Source: Eubacterium sp. UBA3279
GTDB lineage: Bacteria > Bacillota > Clostridia > Lachnospirales > Lachnospiraceae
Direction of reading: 5' to 3'
DNA: 43,546 bases
Assembly: GCA_002361775.1 (NCBI GenBank)
Contig: DETV01000060.1
Location: forward strand, 1-43,546
Both the position numbers and the translations under genes were made by a program. The notes below the pieces were generated by a model. It worked only from the letters and a program-made list of their open reading frames with translations, was not told the DNA's origin and searched no databases. The stretch's first letter is position 1. The number at the start of each line of letters is the position of its first letter. Positions 34,868 through 42,382 of the stretch are shown here, piece after piece.

Positions 34868-36188
34868 AAAAAAGGGAGAGGAAAATCTTTCTGATGCATT
34901 GGAATACATTCAGATGGGACAGGTTTTAATGGGAGCAGAGAAATACCGGGATGCAATAGAAAAGTTCGATAAGGCGCTGAAAGAAGAACCTATGAATAAG
35001 ATTGCATATATTTCCAAGGGGATTGCCCATGCGAATCTGGAAGAATTTTCAGCAGCTAAAGAATGCTTTAAACGCTGCATTATGATCGATAAAAATTTTG
35101 CAGACGCCTATTTTCAATTGGGAAATATGAGTTTTTTGGAAGATGAATTTCAGGAAGGAATTAAAAATTATAATCAGGCAATTGCACTGGGATATCAAAG
35201 TGCAGAGCTTTACTTTAATCTGGCGTTGGTTTATGAAGAGAGAAATGAAGTAGATGAGGCGATTCGTTATTATACAAAAGCGGCATCTCTTGATGAAACA
35301 AAACCTGATTATCTGATTCGAAAGGCAACTCTTCAGATTTTATTGCAAAGATATGAGGAAGCATTACAGACATTAGAGAAAGTAAGGAATATTTTTCCGG
35401 AAAGTTTTGAGGGATATCACCTTACTGCTGCAGCTTATACCATGTTGGAACAGTACGAGAAAGCAGATACAATTTTAAAAGATGCAATGGAAAGATTTCC
35501 GGATGATATAGATATTCTTTTTGATCGGATGCGGGTACTGATAACCAGAGGAGAATTGGATGAAGCAATTTTGCTGTTGTCTGATGCAAAGCAGCGGAAT
35601 TGTACACCAGAAGAAAAAAAAGAAATTTTGTTGAATGAGGCTCAAATTTACGGACAGCAGGAAAAGACAGAGGATACAAAACGTCTTCTGAATGAAGCAC
35701 TGGAGATTCAGGAAGGCAGACAGTTTGATTCGGAAATCCGTTATCTTCTTATGATTGCATATCTGATGGATAAGGATTTTTCCAATATGTTACGTATTGC
35801 AAAACAGGTGGATCCTTCTGATACGGCAGATTCTTATAATTTGTGTGGTGTATATTTTGAGGGAGTTGCCATGAAAGGACTAAAGTTGCCGGATGTAAGA
35901 AAAACATTTCAGGATGGAGTGAAATATTATCGAAGTATTTCCATGAAAGATCCTTCCCGGGTTGATGCATATCTATTTCGCGCCATGTGCTATAAAGAAC
36001 TGGGAGATTATGAAAAAGCTATGGAATCATTAGATTATATGATTTTATTAAAACCGGAGGATAGTCAGTTACATTATATTAAGGGGAATCTTCTAAGAGA
36101 ACAGGGAAAAGAAAATGAAGCACAGAAAGAATATCAGGAAGCCAGGAGGTATGGCCTGAACAAAACATTTTGGGAATTTGTGGGGTGA
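34857..36188 (+). CDS. Tetratricopeptide-repeat protein
   Basis: A 443-residue soluble protein made of about ten TPR units. Examples are YRDAIEKFDKALKEEPMNKI, FSAAKECFKRCIMIDKNF, EAIRYYTKAASLDETKPDY and EKAMESLDYMILLKPEDS. It has no signal peptide or membrane helix, so it is cytoplasmic. TPR superhelices hold protein partners; in this operon likely clients are EssC substrates or the kinases. Its start lies inside the preceding gene behind GGAGGGAAG, implying coupled translation. Confidence 0.85.
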   Translation: MDIEKKGEENLSDALEYIQMGQVLMGAEKYRDAIEKFDKALKEEPMNKIAYISKGIAHANLEEFSAAKECFKRCIMIDKNFADAYFQLGNMSFLEDEFQEGIKNYNQAIALGYQSAELYFNLALVYEERNEVDEAIRYYTKAASLDETKPDYLIRKATLQILLQRYEEALQTLEKVRNIFPESFEGYHLTAAAYTMLEQYEKADTILKDAMERFPDDIDILFDRMRVLITRGELDEAILLLSDAKQRNCTPEEKKEILLNEAQIYGQQEKTEDTKRLLNEALEIQEGRQFDSEIRYLLMIAYLMDKDFSNMLRIAKQVDPSDTADSYNLCGVYFEGVAMKGLKLPDVRKTFQDGVKYYRSISMKDPSRVDAYLFRAMCYKELGDYEKAMESLDYMILLKPEDSQLHYIKGNLLREQGKENEAQKEYQEARRYGLNKTFWEFVG

Positions 36189-36193
36189 GATAA

Positions 36194-36502
36194 TTGCCGG
36201 ATTTACAATATGATACAGGTGAATTAAGAAGATCAGCAAAACGGTATAGAGATTCTGCAGATAAGATGAAAAAAGTAAAAACAGAACTCCAGAAATCTAT
36301 TAGTGATTTAAAAACTGTTCACTGGAAATCAGAGGCAGGAACTGCTTTTCAAGAAATGTATGAGAATACGTGGTCAGTGAATGCAGAAAAATATGCGGCT
36401 GTGATGGAAGAAATGGCAAGTCAGTTGGAGAGAGCGGCGGAAGATTATGATGATGTGACACGTAAATTAAAAAGTATTGAGGGCATTGATATTAGTGGTT
36501 AA
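36194..36502 (+). CDS. WXG100-like small helical protein (WKS motif)
   Basis: A 102-residue helical hairpin protein with a TTG start behind GGGGTGAG. The turn reads VHWKSEAGTAFQEMY: the W is in the WXG position and the third residue is S instead of G, as in many WXG partners. It lies 50 bases before the canonical WXG100 gene and probably forms a heterodimer or paired substrate with it. Confidence 0.82.
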   Translation: MPDLQYDTGELRRSAKRYRDSADKMKKVKTELQKSISDLKTVHWKSEAGTAFQEMYENTWSVNAEKYAAVMEEMASQLERAAEDYDDVTRKLKSIEGIDISG

Positions 36503-36552
36503 GAAAACCATTGATATAGAAATTATATTTAAGTGGAAAGGAGAATACAATT

Positions 36553-36846
36553 ATGGCATCAATTAAAATGACACCTCAGGAATTGAGAGATTCTGCACAA
36601 TTTCTTGGAAATAAGAGACAGGAGATCGTGGATGCAGTAAATGCAATTAAAGGAAGAGTGGATGCTACCACTGCAGAGTGGGAAGGTGCAGCACAGTCAT
36701 CTTTTATTGAATCTTTTAATGAAATGCTTCCAATGTTGACAGAAAGTTTCCCGGAAACAATTCAGGGAATTGAAAGCATGCTTTCTGGCGCGGCGGATGC
36801 ACTGGAGCAGGCTGATGAAGAAATTGCAAAAGCATTTAAAGGCTGA
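36553..36846 (+). CDS. WXG100 protein (EsxA/YukE-like)
   Basis: A 97-residue protein with the canonical length and motif of the ESAT-6/WXG100 family: helix 1, turn EWEGAAQSSF and helix 2 ending FKG. MTPQEL near the start and the LEQADEEIAKAF tail with its A-D/E-E pattern fit exported family members. GGAAAGGAG precedes the ATG. It is the likely main substrate or cofactor of EssC. A hairpin follows it directly, which may raise its message level above that of later genes. Confidence 0.9.
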   Translation: MASIKMTPQELRDSAQFLGNKRQEIVDAVNAIKGRVDATTAEWEGAAQSSFIESFNEMLPMLTESFPETIQGIESMLSGAADALEQADEEIAKAFKG

Positions 36847-36863
36847 GTAAAACAGTAGAGAAA

Positions 36864-36908
36864 GGCTGTCACCTTGCATTGGGTATGAAACAATGGATTG
36901 TGGCAGCC
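36864..36908 (+). other. Hairpin after the WXG100 gene (partial terminator or mRNA stabiliser)
   Basis: GGCTGTCAC (36864-36872) pairs with GTGGCAGCC (36900-36908) with one G-U pair, and an inner stem CATTG (36877-36881) pairs with CAATG (36891-36895). No T-tract follows, only ATCTTTCTA. It lies 17 bases after the stop codon. It probably allows partial read-through into the next genes. Confidence 0.55.
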
Positions 36909-36933
36909 ATCTTTCTAATGGAATGGAGGAAAG

Positions 36934-37473
36934 ATGGAGCAATTTCAATGTGAAAATAAAGTGTGGGTTTCTGTAAAAGGAAAAACTCTGGATAAAATCA
37001 TCTGGATTTGTGGATGGATTTATCTGATTGGATGTCTGGGAATTTTCTTTATGGATGGAATAGGATCAATTTCTTTTCCATTTCTTATATTTATTATTAT
37101 TACAATGATTTGGTCCAGAATGAATAGAAAGCATTCCGGTAAGTATGTGGAAAGTATTTGTATATTAAAAGTTTTCTGGAGAAAGTTAATTTGGGAATAT
37201 CCTCAGATTGATATGGGAAAAGGGGAGGTATTTATTCGATACATTATCATAGAGGATTGTATTGAGGAGATATTGTATAGCAGTCAGATGCAGTCAATTC
37301 GAATATTATGCAGACCACAGATAGAAATTAAAGATTCAAAGGGTAAAGAAACAGTATTGGATTATCAGAAAGAGAAAAAAGATTGTGTACTGATTTTGTA
37401 TAATGAAAAAACAAAAGATGTGATTTCATGTTTGGAGAAATACCTGAATGTGGAAATCAGTCAGATTGATTAA
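36934..37473 (+). CDS. Two-helix membrane protein with cytoplasmic PH-like domain, second copy
   Basis: A 179-residue protein. Membrane helices lie at about 21-41 and 46-62, followed by a Lys/Arg-rich turn. The cytoplasmic part has strands, EILYSSQMQSIRIL and a C-terminal helix that ends LEKYLNVEIS. Layout, and the end helix followed by a short strand, match the protein encoded at 34247, so the two are probably diverged paralogues. GGAGG precedes the ATG. It stands next to the second kinase gene. Confidence 0.6.
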   Translation: MEQFQCENKVWVSVKGKTLDKIIWICGWIYLIGCLGIFFMDGIGSISFPFLIFIIITMIWSRMNRKHSGKYVESICILKVFWRKLIWEYPQIDMGKGEVFIRYIIIEDCIEEILYSSQMQSIRILCRPQIEIKDSKGKETVLDYQKEKKDCVLILYNEKTKDVISCLEKYLNVEISQID

Positions 37474-37484
37474 AGGTAGAATGA

Positions 37485-39416
37485 ATGAAAAACGGAACAA
37501 TATTAAATGGGACTTACCAGATATTATATCCGATTGCCAGTGGTGGTCTGGGAGAAATTTATCTGGGATATCACATGAATCTTCATAAAAATCTGGTTAT
37601 TAAAAAAGTAAAAGATAAAAGTGCAGGTATAGTAAATAATAGAATAGAAGCTGATATATTAAAAGGACTTCATCATACATATCTTCCTCAGGTGTATGAT
37701 TTTATCCAGACAGATACAGGTGTTTTTACAGTCATGGATTATATTTCAGGACACGACCTTAAATATTATCTGGATCAGGGATATCAATTCAGTGAAGAGC
37801 AGGTGATGTTGTGGATGAAACAGTTGTGTCAGGTGTTGGAATATCTTCATGGAAGAGAACAGCCAATTATTCACTGTGATATTAAGCCGGGAAATATTAT
37901 GATTACAGAACAGGGAAATATTTGCCTGATAGATTTTAATATTTCCTTAGATGGAGAAAATAATAAGGAATTAGTAGGGTTGAGCAGTACATATGCATCA
38001 CCGGAGCAGGTAAAAAAAGCAGAGTATAAACTGCGGTATGGAACCGGGGATTATGTGAAAATGGATGGAAGAACAGATATTTATAGTCTGGGAGCTGTTT
38101 TTTATTATGTGATGTCAGGCATATCACCAAACAGAAAAGAGGGAGTAATCCTGCCGTTAAAGGAATTGGATCATATATATAGTGAAGAATTGGCTAATAT
38201 TGTAGATAAAGCAATGGAAAAAGATCCATCCAGAAGGTTTAAAAGCGCTTCAAAAATGTTGGAAGCACTGGAACATAAAGAACGGTGGAGCAAGCGGTAT
38301 TTATATCTGACGAAATTGGGACTTGTGGCAGATGTTGTGGCGGGATGTCTGGGAATTGTTCTGATTTGCCTGATGGTATTAGGATACCGGGGAATGAAGA
38401 AAGATGATTTTTTTCAGGCATACGATACATTTATGCAACAGGCCGTAAAATGGGAAGACGTTTTGGAAGAAGAAACAGCACAGGAAATTCTGACAGAAGG
38501 ACTCCGGTTGTTGAATCACAGTGATTACAAAAAACAATTTTCTGAATATCAAAAAGAAAAAACAGATGTGTTGTATGAAATGAGTCGTGCATCTGTGGCT
38601 ATGGAAAAGTATTATCAGGCAGAGGAATTTTTGGAAGAAGTTTTACTTTATAGAAAAAATGATCCTTTGGTATATCGTGATCTGGCAATTATACAGGTAT
38701 ATTTACAGAAAATGTCACAGGCAGAGACCTATATGAAAAAAGCTTTGGCGTTGGGTTTATCCGAACCAGATGGGATGCTCATACGGGCGGAGATTGCATT
38801 GAAAGAAAAAGAATATGAGAAAGCGTGGGAATTTGCTCGTAAAGCAGCTTCTTCTGATGATTTGGAAATTCTTACCAGAGTTTCTGTTATTCTGTTGGAA
38901 GCGGGAGAAGAATTAGGAAAAAGTGAAGAATGTATTCAATTTTTTGATGATATGTCTAAGAAATATAATGGCTCCTGGAAATACATATGGATGAGAAAAG
39001 AAGGAGAGCTTTGCTTAAAAGTCATTGAAAATGGAAAAAAAGAATATCTGGAGCAGGCACGCTCATGTTTGGAAGAACTTTGGACGGGAGGGTATGCGCA
39101 ACTGGCAGATTTATATAATCTGGCTACAGTTTATAATACTATGGATATGCTTCAGGAAGAAAAGGAACTGTTATTGGAAATGGAGCAAAAATATCCGGAT
39201 GAATATGAAATATGTATTCGACTGGCATATGTGTGCTACAGGATGGAAAATGATCGGACAAAGAAAATAAATGATTATAGAGAAGCAGAACAGTATTACA
39301 AAAAAGCAGTCAGGATATGTGAACAACAAAATATTGTACCGGAAAATGATCCATCTATATTGCAAATGGGTGAAATTATCAGTCAATTGAAAAAACAAGG
39401 TTGGTTACAGGAATAG
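37485..39416 (+). CDS. Divergent membrane Ser/Thr kinase with extracytoplasmic TPR region
   Basis: A 643-residue transmembrane protein. The kinase domain (about 10-265) has the glycine loop ASGGLGEIYLG (18-28), lysine K40/K41, and IIHCDIKPGNIM with D132 and N137. The usual HRD is HCD (a non-RD kinase), and DFG is replaced by DFN (150-152). The activation loop lacks the threonine-rich GTxxYxAPE form and reads STYASPEQ. One membrane helix (about 275-300) leads to about 340 residues of TPR-like repeats outside (EKYYQAEEFLEEVLLYRKNDP and MSQAETYMKKALALG). Key ATP residues remain, so weak activity or pseudokinase function are both possible. Kinase-helix-outer domain is also the layout of EssB/YukC, absent here by name. 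Confidence 0.85.
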   Translation: MKNGTILNGTYQILYPIASGGLGEIYLGYHMNLHKNLVIKKVKDKSAGIVNNRIEADILKGLHHTYLPQVYDFIQTDTGVFTVMDYISGHDLKYYLDQGYQFSEEQVMLWMKQLCQVLEYLHGREQPIIHCDIKPGNIMITEQGNICLIDFNISLDGENNKELVGLSSTYASPEQVKKAEYKLRYGTGDYVKMDGRTDIYSLGAVFYYVMSGISPNRKEGVILPLKELDHIYSEELANIVDKAMEKDPSRRFKSASKMLEALEHKERWSKRYLYLTKLGLVADVVAGCLGIVLICLMVLGYRGMKKDDFFQAYDTFMQQAVKWEDVLEEETAQEILTEGLRLLNHSDYKKQFSEYQKEKTDVLYEMSRASVAMEKYYQAEEFLEEVLLYRKNDPLVYRDLAIIQVYLQKMSQAETYMKKALALGLSEPDGMLIRAEIALKEKEYEKAWEFARKAASSDDLEILTRVSVILLEAGEELGKSEECIQFFDDMSKKYNGSWKYIWMRKEGELCLKVIENGKKEYLEQARSCLEELWTGGYAQLADLYNLATVYNTMDMLQEEKELLLEMEQKYPDEYEICIRLAYVCYRMENDRTKKINDYREAEQYYKKAVRICEQQNIVPENDPSILQMGEIISQLKKQGWLQE

Positions 39417-39430
39417 AAATGAGGAGAAAT

Positions 39431-39553
39431 ATGACAGGATATGAATGGATGTTTTACTTGGCGTTGGTGATATTCTGTATTTTGATGATTTTATATGGAA
39501 GCATAAGAATATGGATATATCTGCAAAAAAGGAAAATAGATAAAACAATATAA
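39431..39553 (+). CDS. Small single-pass membrane peptide of 40 residues
   Basis: A short reading frame between the second kinase and the TPR/LRR protein. GAGGAG ends 4 bases before the ATG. Residues 1-7 are polar, 8-30 form one hydrophobic helix (FYLALVIFCILMILYGSI), and the end is Lys/Arg-rich (QKRKIDK). The hydrophobic profile, ribosome binding site and operon position argue that it is real. Its role is unknown; small membrane partners such as EssA-type or kinase-linked peptides are possibilities. Confidence 0.6.
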   Translation: MTGYEWMFYLALVIFCILMILYGSIRIWIYLQKRKIDKTI

Positions 39554-39570
39554 CAAAGAGGTGAGGACGA

Positions 39571-40917
39571 ATGAAAAAGAACAAGATGATAAGGATAATA
39601 ATTCCTCTTACAGTGATAATGATTGTGGGAATCGTTGCAGGGGCTGTTTTTTTAATCCTATCCCATAAAAAAGAAGATCGTTATTATGAGCAGATGAATG
39701 TGGCTAAAATGTATCTGGAACAAGCGGATTATTCTCAGATGATCAGTGCATATGAGGCAGCTATTGAATTAAAACCGGAAGCACCAGAGGCATATATAGA
39801 GTTGGCTGAGTATTATTTACAGGAGGGAAAGTATTATGAAGCCACTGAAATTGCCAGATTAGGTCTTTTGCGTACTAATAATTCTACATTGCAGGATCTG
39901 ATTGTTTTTATTGGAGATAGCAGAACAAAAGAATTTAAGGAAAGCGCACAGAAAAAACTTTCTTCAGATAATCAAAAAAATATATCTTCTGAAAAGGTGG
40001 TGCTTCGCAATAATGTGGTACATATGGTATCAGAATACTGTTTTCAACAATATTTAAATGAATATAAACAGGTAGACGTAAATTATGTGTCAGGAGAAGA
40101 AGGTTATCAGATAAAATTCAAAGGTCTGGAAATGTTTATGTATTTTAAGAATACGTCGGAATATAATCAGATGATTGATGAGTTTAACAAAAAACCTATG
40201 CCAAAAGCAAAACCATACAAGGTTGTAATTCAAAATCCAGAAGAATTATTTGTGGGATTTGAAGGATACATAGAAAATATTCATATAGAAGAGATGTTTG
40301 GAATTAAGGTAGTTGATGTTCTTGAATCAGAAAATGGAAAGAATTATCTTACTTTTGAGTATCTGGGCTGTAGTATGAAAATTGAAACAGATCAGGAAGG
40401 GAATTTTTCTCAGGATAATGCGTTGATAGAGGTCAGTCCGTTGAATATGATTTCTGACTGGGAAGAAGAACCAGAGGAGGAAGAAGAAAAGACAGATCCC
40501 AATACATTTGTGCTTGCAGGTGTAACATATACTTATGATGTTAAGGACATTTCAGTTTATGATGCAGTCTTAGATGATCTTTCACCGCTATCCAGGTGTA
40601 AAGAACTTCGTAGCATTCAGTTTATAAATTGTAAAATTTCAGATTTATCACCATTATCAGGTTGCAGTTCTCTGGAAGAGTTAGATCTGGCTTATAGTAC
40701 CGGTTCTTTAGACTTATCCTGTCTGGCAGAACTTACTTCGTTGAAATATCTGGGATTTCATGAATGTACAGATATTGACGATATTTCTCCGATTATGGAT
40801 AAGGAATTGGAATTACTTCATCCCTGTGCATCTTCGGTACCTTATGAACAGATTCAGGAGTATATAAATCGTCATCCAAATTGTGAAGTATGGTATGATT
40901 ATTATAGAATTAATTAA
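39571..40917 (+). CDS. Membrane-anchored protein with TPR and leucine-rich repeats
   Basis: A 448-residue protein. A Lys-rich start and membrane helix (about 8-30) anchor it with the bulk outside. Residues about 36-105 are TPR-like (AAIELKPEAPEAYIELAEYYLQEGK split across a turn). A middle domain (about 140-300) is unrecognised. After an acidic Glu-rich linker, residues about 318-415 form short leucine-rich repeats with the phrase DLSPLSxCxxL occurring twice. LRR surfaces bind proteins. GAGGTGAGGA precedes the ATG. Its outer position suggests contact with substrates or the Ig-repeat surface protein. Confidence 0.75.
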   Translation: MKKNKMIRIIIPLTVIMIVGIVAGAVFLILSHKKEDRYYEQMNVAKMYLEQADYSQMISAYEAAIELKPEAPEAYIELAEYYLQEGKYYEATEIARLGLLRTNNSTLQDLIVFIGDSRTKEFKESAQKKLSSDNQKNISSEKVVLRNNVVHMVSEYCFQQYLNEYKQVDVNYVSGEEGYQIKFKGLEMFMYFKNTSEYNQMIDEFNKKPMPKAKPYKVVIQNPEELFVGFEGYIENIHIEEMFGIKVVDVLESENGKNYLTFEYLGCSMKIETDQEGNFSQDNALIEVSPLNMISDWEEEPEEEEEKTDPNTFVLAGVTYTYDVKDISVYDAVLDDLSPLSRCKELRSIQFINCKISDLSPLSGCSSLEELDLAYSTGSLDLSCLAELTSLKYLGFHECTDIDDISPIMDKELELLHPCASSVPYEQIQEYINRHPNCEVWYDYYRIN

Positions 40918-40943
40918 GAATCCCTCAGAAAGGAGAGAAAGGG

Positions 40944-42332
40944 ATGGAACAACTGCTTAATTATGTATTTCAAAATACACAGTGCTTTTTGTGGGAAAAT
41001 GATTCAATTTGTCAATCTACTTCGCAGGCGGTATTGAATACCCAAGTCATACCAGAAAATTATGATGTTACAAGAATCATGGGAAGTATTCCCACAGAAA
41101 TCCTGGTGACTGAGGAAAAGACACTTCAAGCCGCAGAACGTCTTTCGCAAAAATATGTCAAAGTAGGAATCTTAAATTTTGCCAATGCAGTAAATCCAGG
41201 AGGGAGCGTAAGTTACGGGGGAAGTGGTCAGGAGGAAGTTTTATGTTGTTGTACAAATCTGTATCCATGTTTGATGAAGCCAGAGTTATACAGAGATTTT
41301 TACGGATATAATAACATACAGAATCAGTATTACAGTGACAAGATTATTTATTCCCCGGGAATTACTGTATTTAGAGATGATGCAGAAAATTTTCCTTATC
41401 GAAACCAATGGTATCAGATAGATGTATTAAGTTGTCCGCCTCCTAATTTAAACGGTTTGACTGTGTATGATTATCAGAAGTTGGAGAAACTTTATCGAAG
41501 AAGATTTAGAAATATTTTTGCTGCTGCTGAGGCAAATGGGATTCAGGCTCTGGTTTTAGGAGCTTTTGGATGTGAGAAATTCGGTAATCCACCGGAAATG
41601 GTAGCGAAAGCTTTTTGGAGCGAATTGACAGAAGGTGACTATGCCAATTCATTTTGGGAAGTTGTATTTGCAATTCATTCAGAAAATGCTGCAGGAGCAT
41701 ATTATGGACAGATATTTCGTTCTGTAATCAGTCCGTGGAAACGGAAATTTCTGGAAGGAAAGAAGATTTCTGTATTAAGTGATGGAACAGACAGCCGATA
41801 CCTAAATGAAATTATGGAAATGGGCGGAGAAATTCTTATGGACAATTCCTGTATAGGAAGTATGGTTTCTGGGAATAATCTTTGTTCGGGAAATAGTGAT
41901 TATCGTTTATATCAACTTGAAGGAACGTATGAACAGCCAGATATGATATTGATTTCTATGGGAAAATATGACTGGGAGAATGGTATACCATTAGAGGATA
42001 AAAAAAGACAGGTATCCGGTGATTATTACCAGAATTATTTTCGCGAATCATATGAAGTTATGCTGTGGAAGTTACAGCAATTATATCCCCGGACAGTAGT
42101 TTGTTGCTGCACATTGGAGGATAAAGGTTCTATGAAAAAATATAATCGTATTATCAGAGAATGTGCTCAGGATTATGGGTGTTACGTGGCGGAGCAGGGT
42201 GAATTGGATATGGAGGAAAGAAAGGGAAGTTATAAGAAAAATAACAGAAATTTTCTGTCTCCGGGAATTATATGTGGTACAGCAGCAGTAATGATCATGG
42301 GAATTGTGTGTGTGACAGCATTATTGCTATAA
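40944..42332 (+). CDS. PARG-like (TIGR02452) domain fused to a degenerate SGNH-hydrolase-like domain with a membrane tail
   Basis: A 462-residue fusion. Residues about 1-250 match the microbial PARG-like family TIGR02452/DUF2263: NFANAVNPGGSVSYGGSGQEE with the catalytic-type glycine run at 86-88 (GGS, third G changed) and QEE at 96-98, then LYPCL. Such enzymes remove ADP-ribose from proteins. Residues about 270-435 resemble SGNH hydrolases (ISVLSDGTD, NSCIGSMVSG, PDMILISMGKYDW, Y-V-M-L-WKLQQLYP). The catalytic GDS is SDG and the GxND block reads GKYD, so this half has probably lost hydrolase activity. A hydrophobic tail (about 438-462) anchors it, with both domains probably in the cytoplasm. 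It starts after a TAA and AAGGAGAG and ends operon B. Confidence 0.8.
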   Translation: MEQLLNYVFQNTQCFLWENDSICQSTSQAVLNTQVIPENYDVTRIMGSIPTEILVTEEKTLQAAERLSQKYVKVGILNFANAVNPGGSVSYGGSGQEEVLCCCTNLYPCLMKPELYRDFYGYNNIQNQYYSDKIIYSPGITVFRDDAENFPYRNQWYQIDVLSCPPPNLNGLTVYDYQKLEKLYRRRFRNIFAAAEANGIQALVLGAFGCEKFGNPPEMVAKAFWSELTEGDYANSFWEVVFAIHSENAAGAYYGQIFRSVISPWKRKFLEGKKISVLSDGTDSRYLNEIMEMGGEILMDNSCIGSMVSGNNLCSGNSDYRLYQLEGTYEQPDMILISMGKYDWENGIPLEDKKRQVSGDYYQNYFRESYEVMLWKLQQLYPRTVVCCCTLEDKGSMKKYNRIIRECAQDYGCYVAEQGELDMEERKGSYKKNNRNFLSPGIICGTAAVMIMGIVCVTALLL

Positions 42333-42338
42333 AAAATG

Positions 42339-42370
42339 CCGCACAGGATATAATCAGTATCCTGTGCGGT
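42339..42370. terminator. Bidirectional terminator between operon B and the DUF362 gene
   Basis: CCGCACAGGATA (42339-42350) pairs perfectly with TATCCTGTGCGG (42358-42369) around a 7-base loop. AATTTTA follows on the plus strand and ATTTTTTATA follows on the minus strand, so it serves the two converging units. Confidence 0.9.
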
Positions 42371-42382
42371 AATTTTATGGCT

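Noticed and set aside
37485..39416. Naming this gene essB.
   Set aside because: The kinase core retains ATP-binding residues and sequence similarity to EssB cannot be shown by eye; only the architecture is alike.
11177..42332. Mobile island with attachment sites or insertion sequences around the type VII locus.
   Set aside because: No integrase, transposase, tRNA end or flanking direct repeat was seen; codon and base use look similar to the neighbouring genes by eye.
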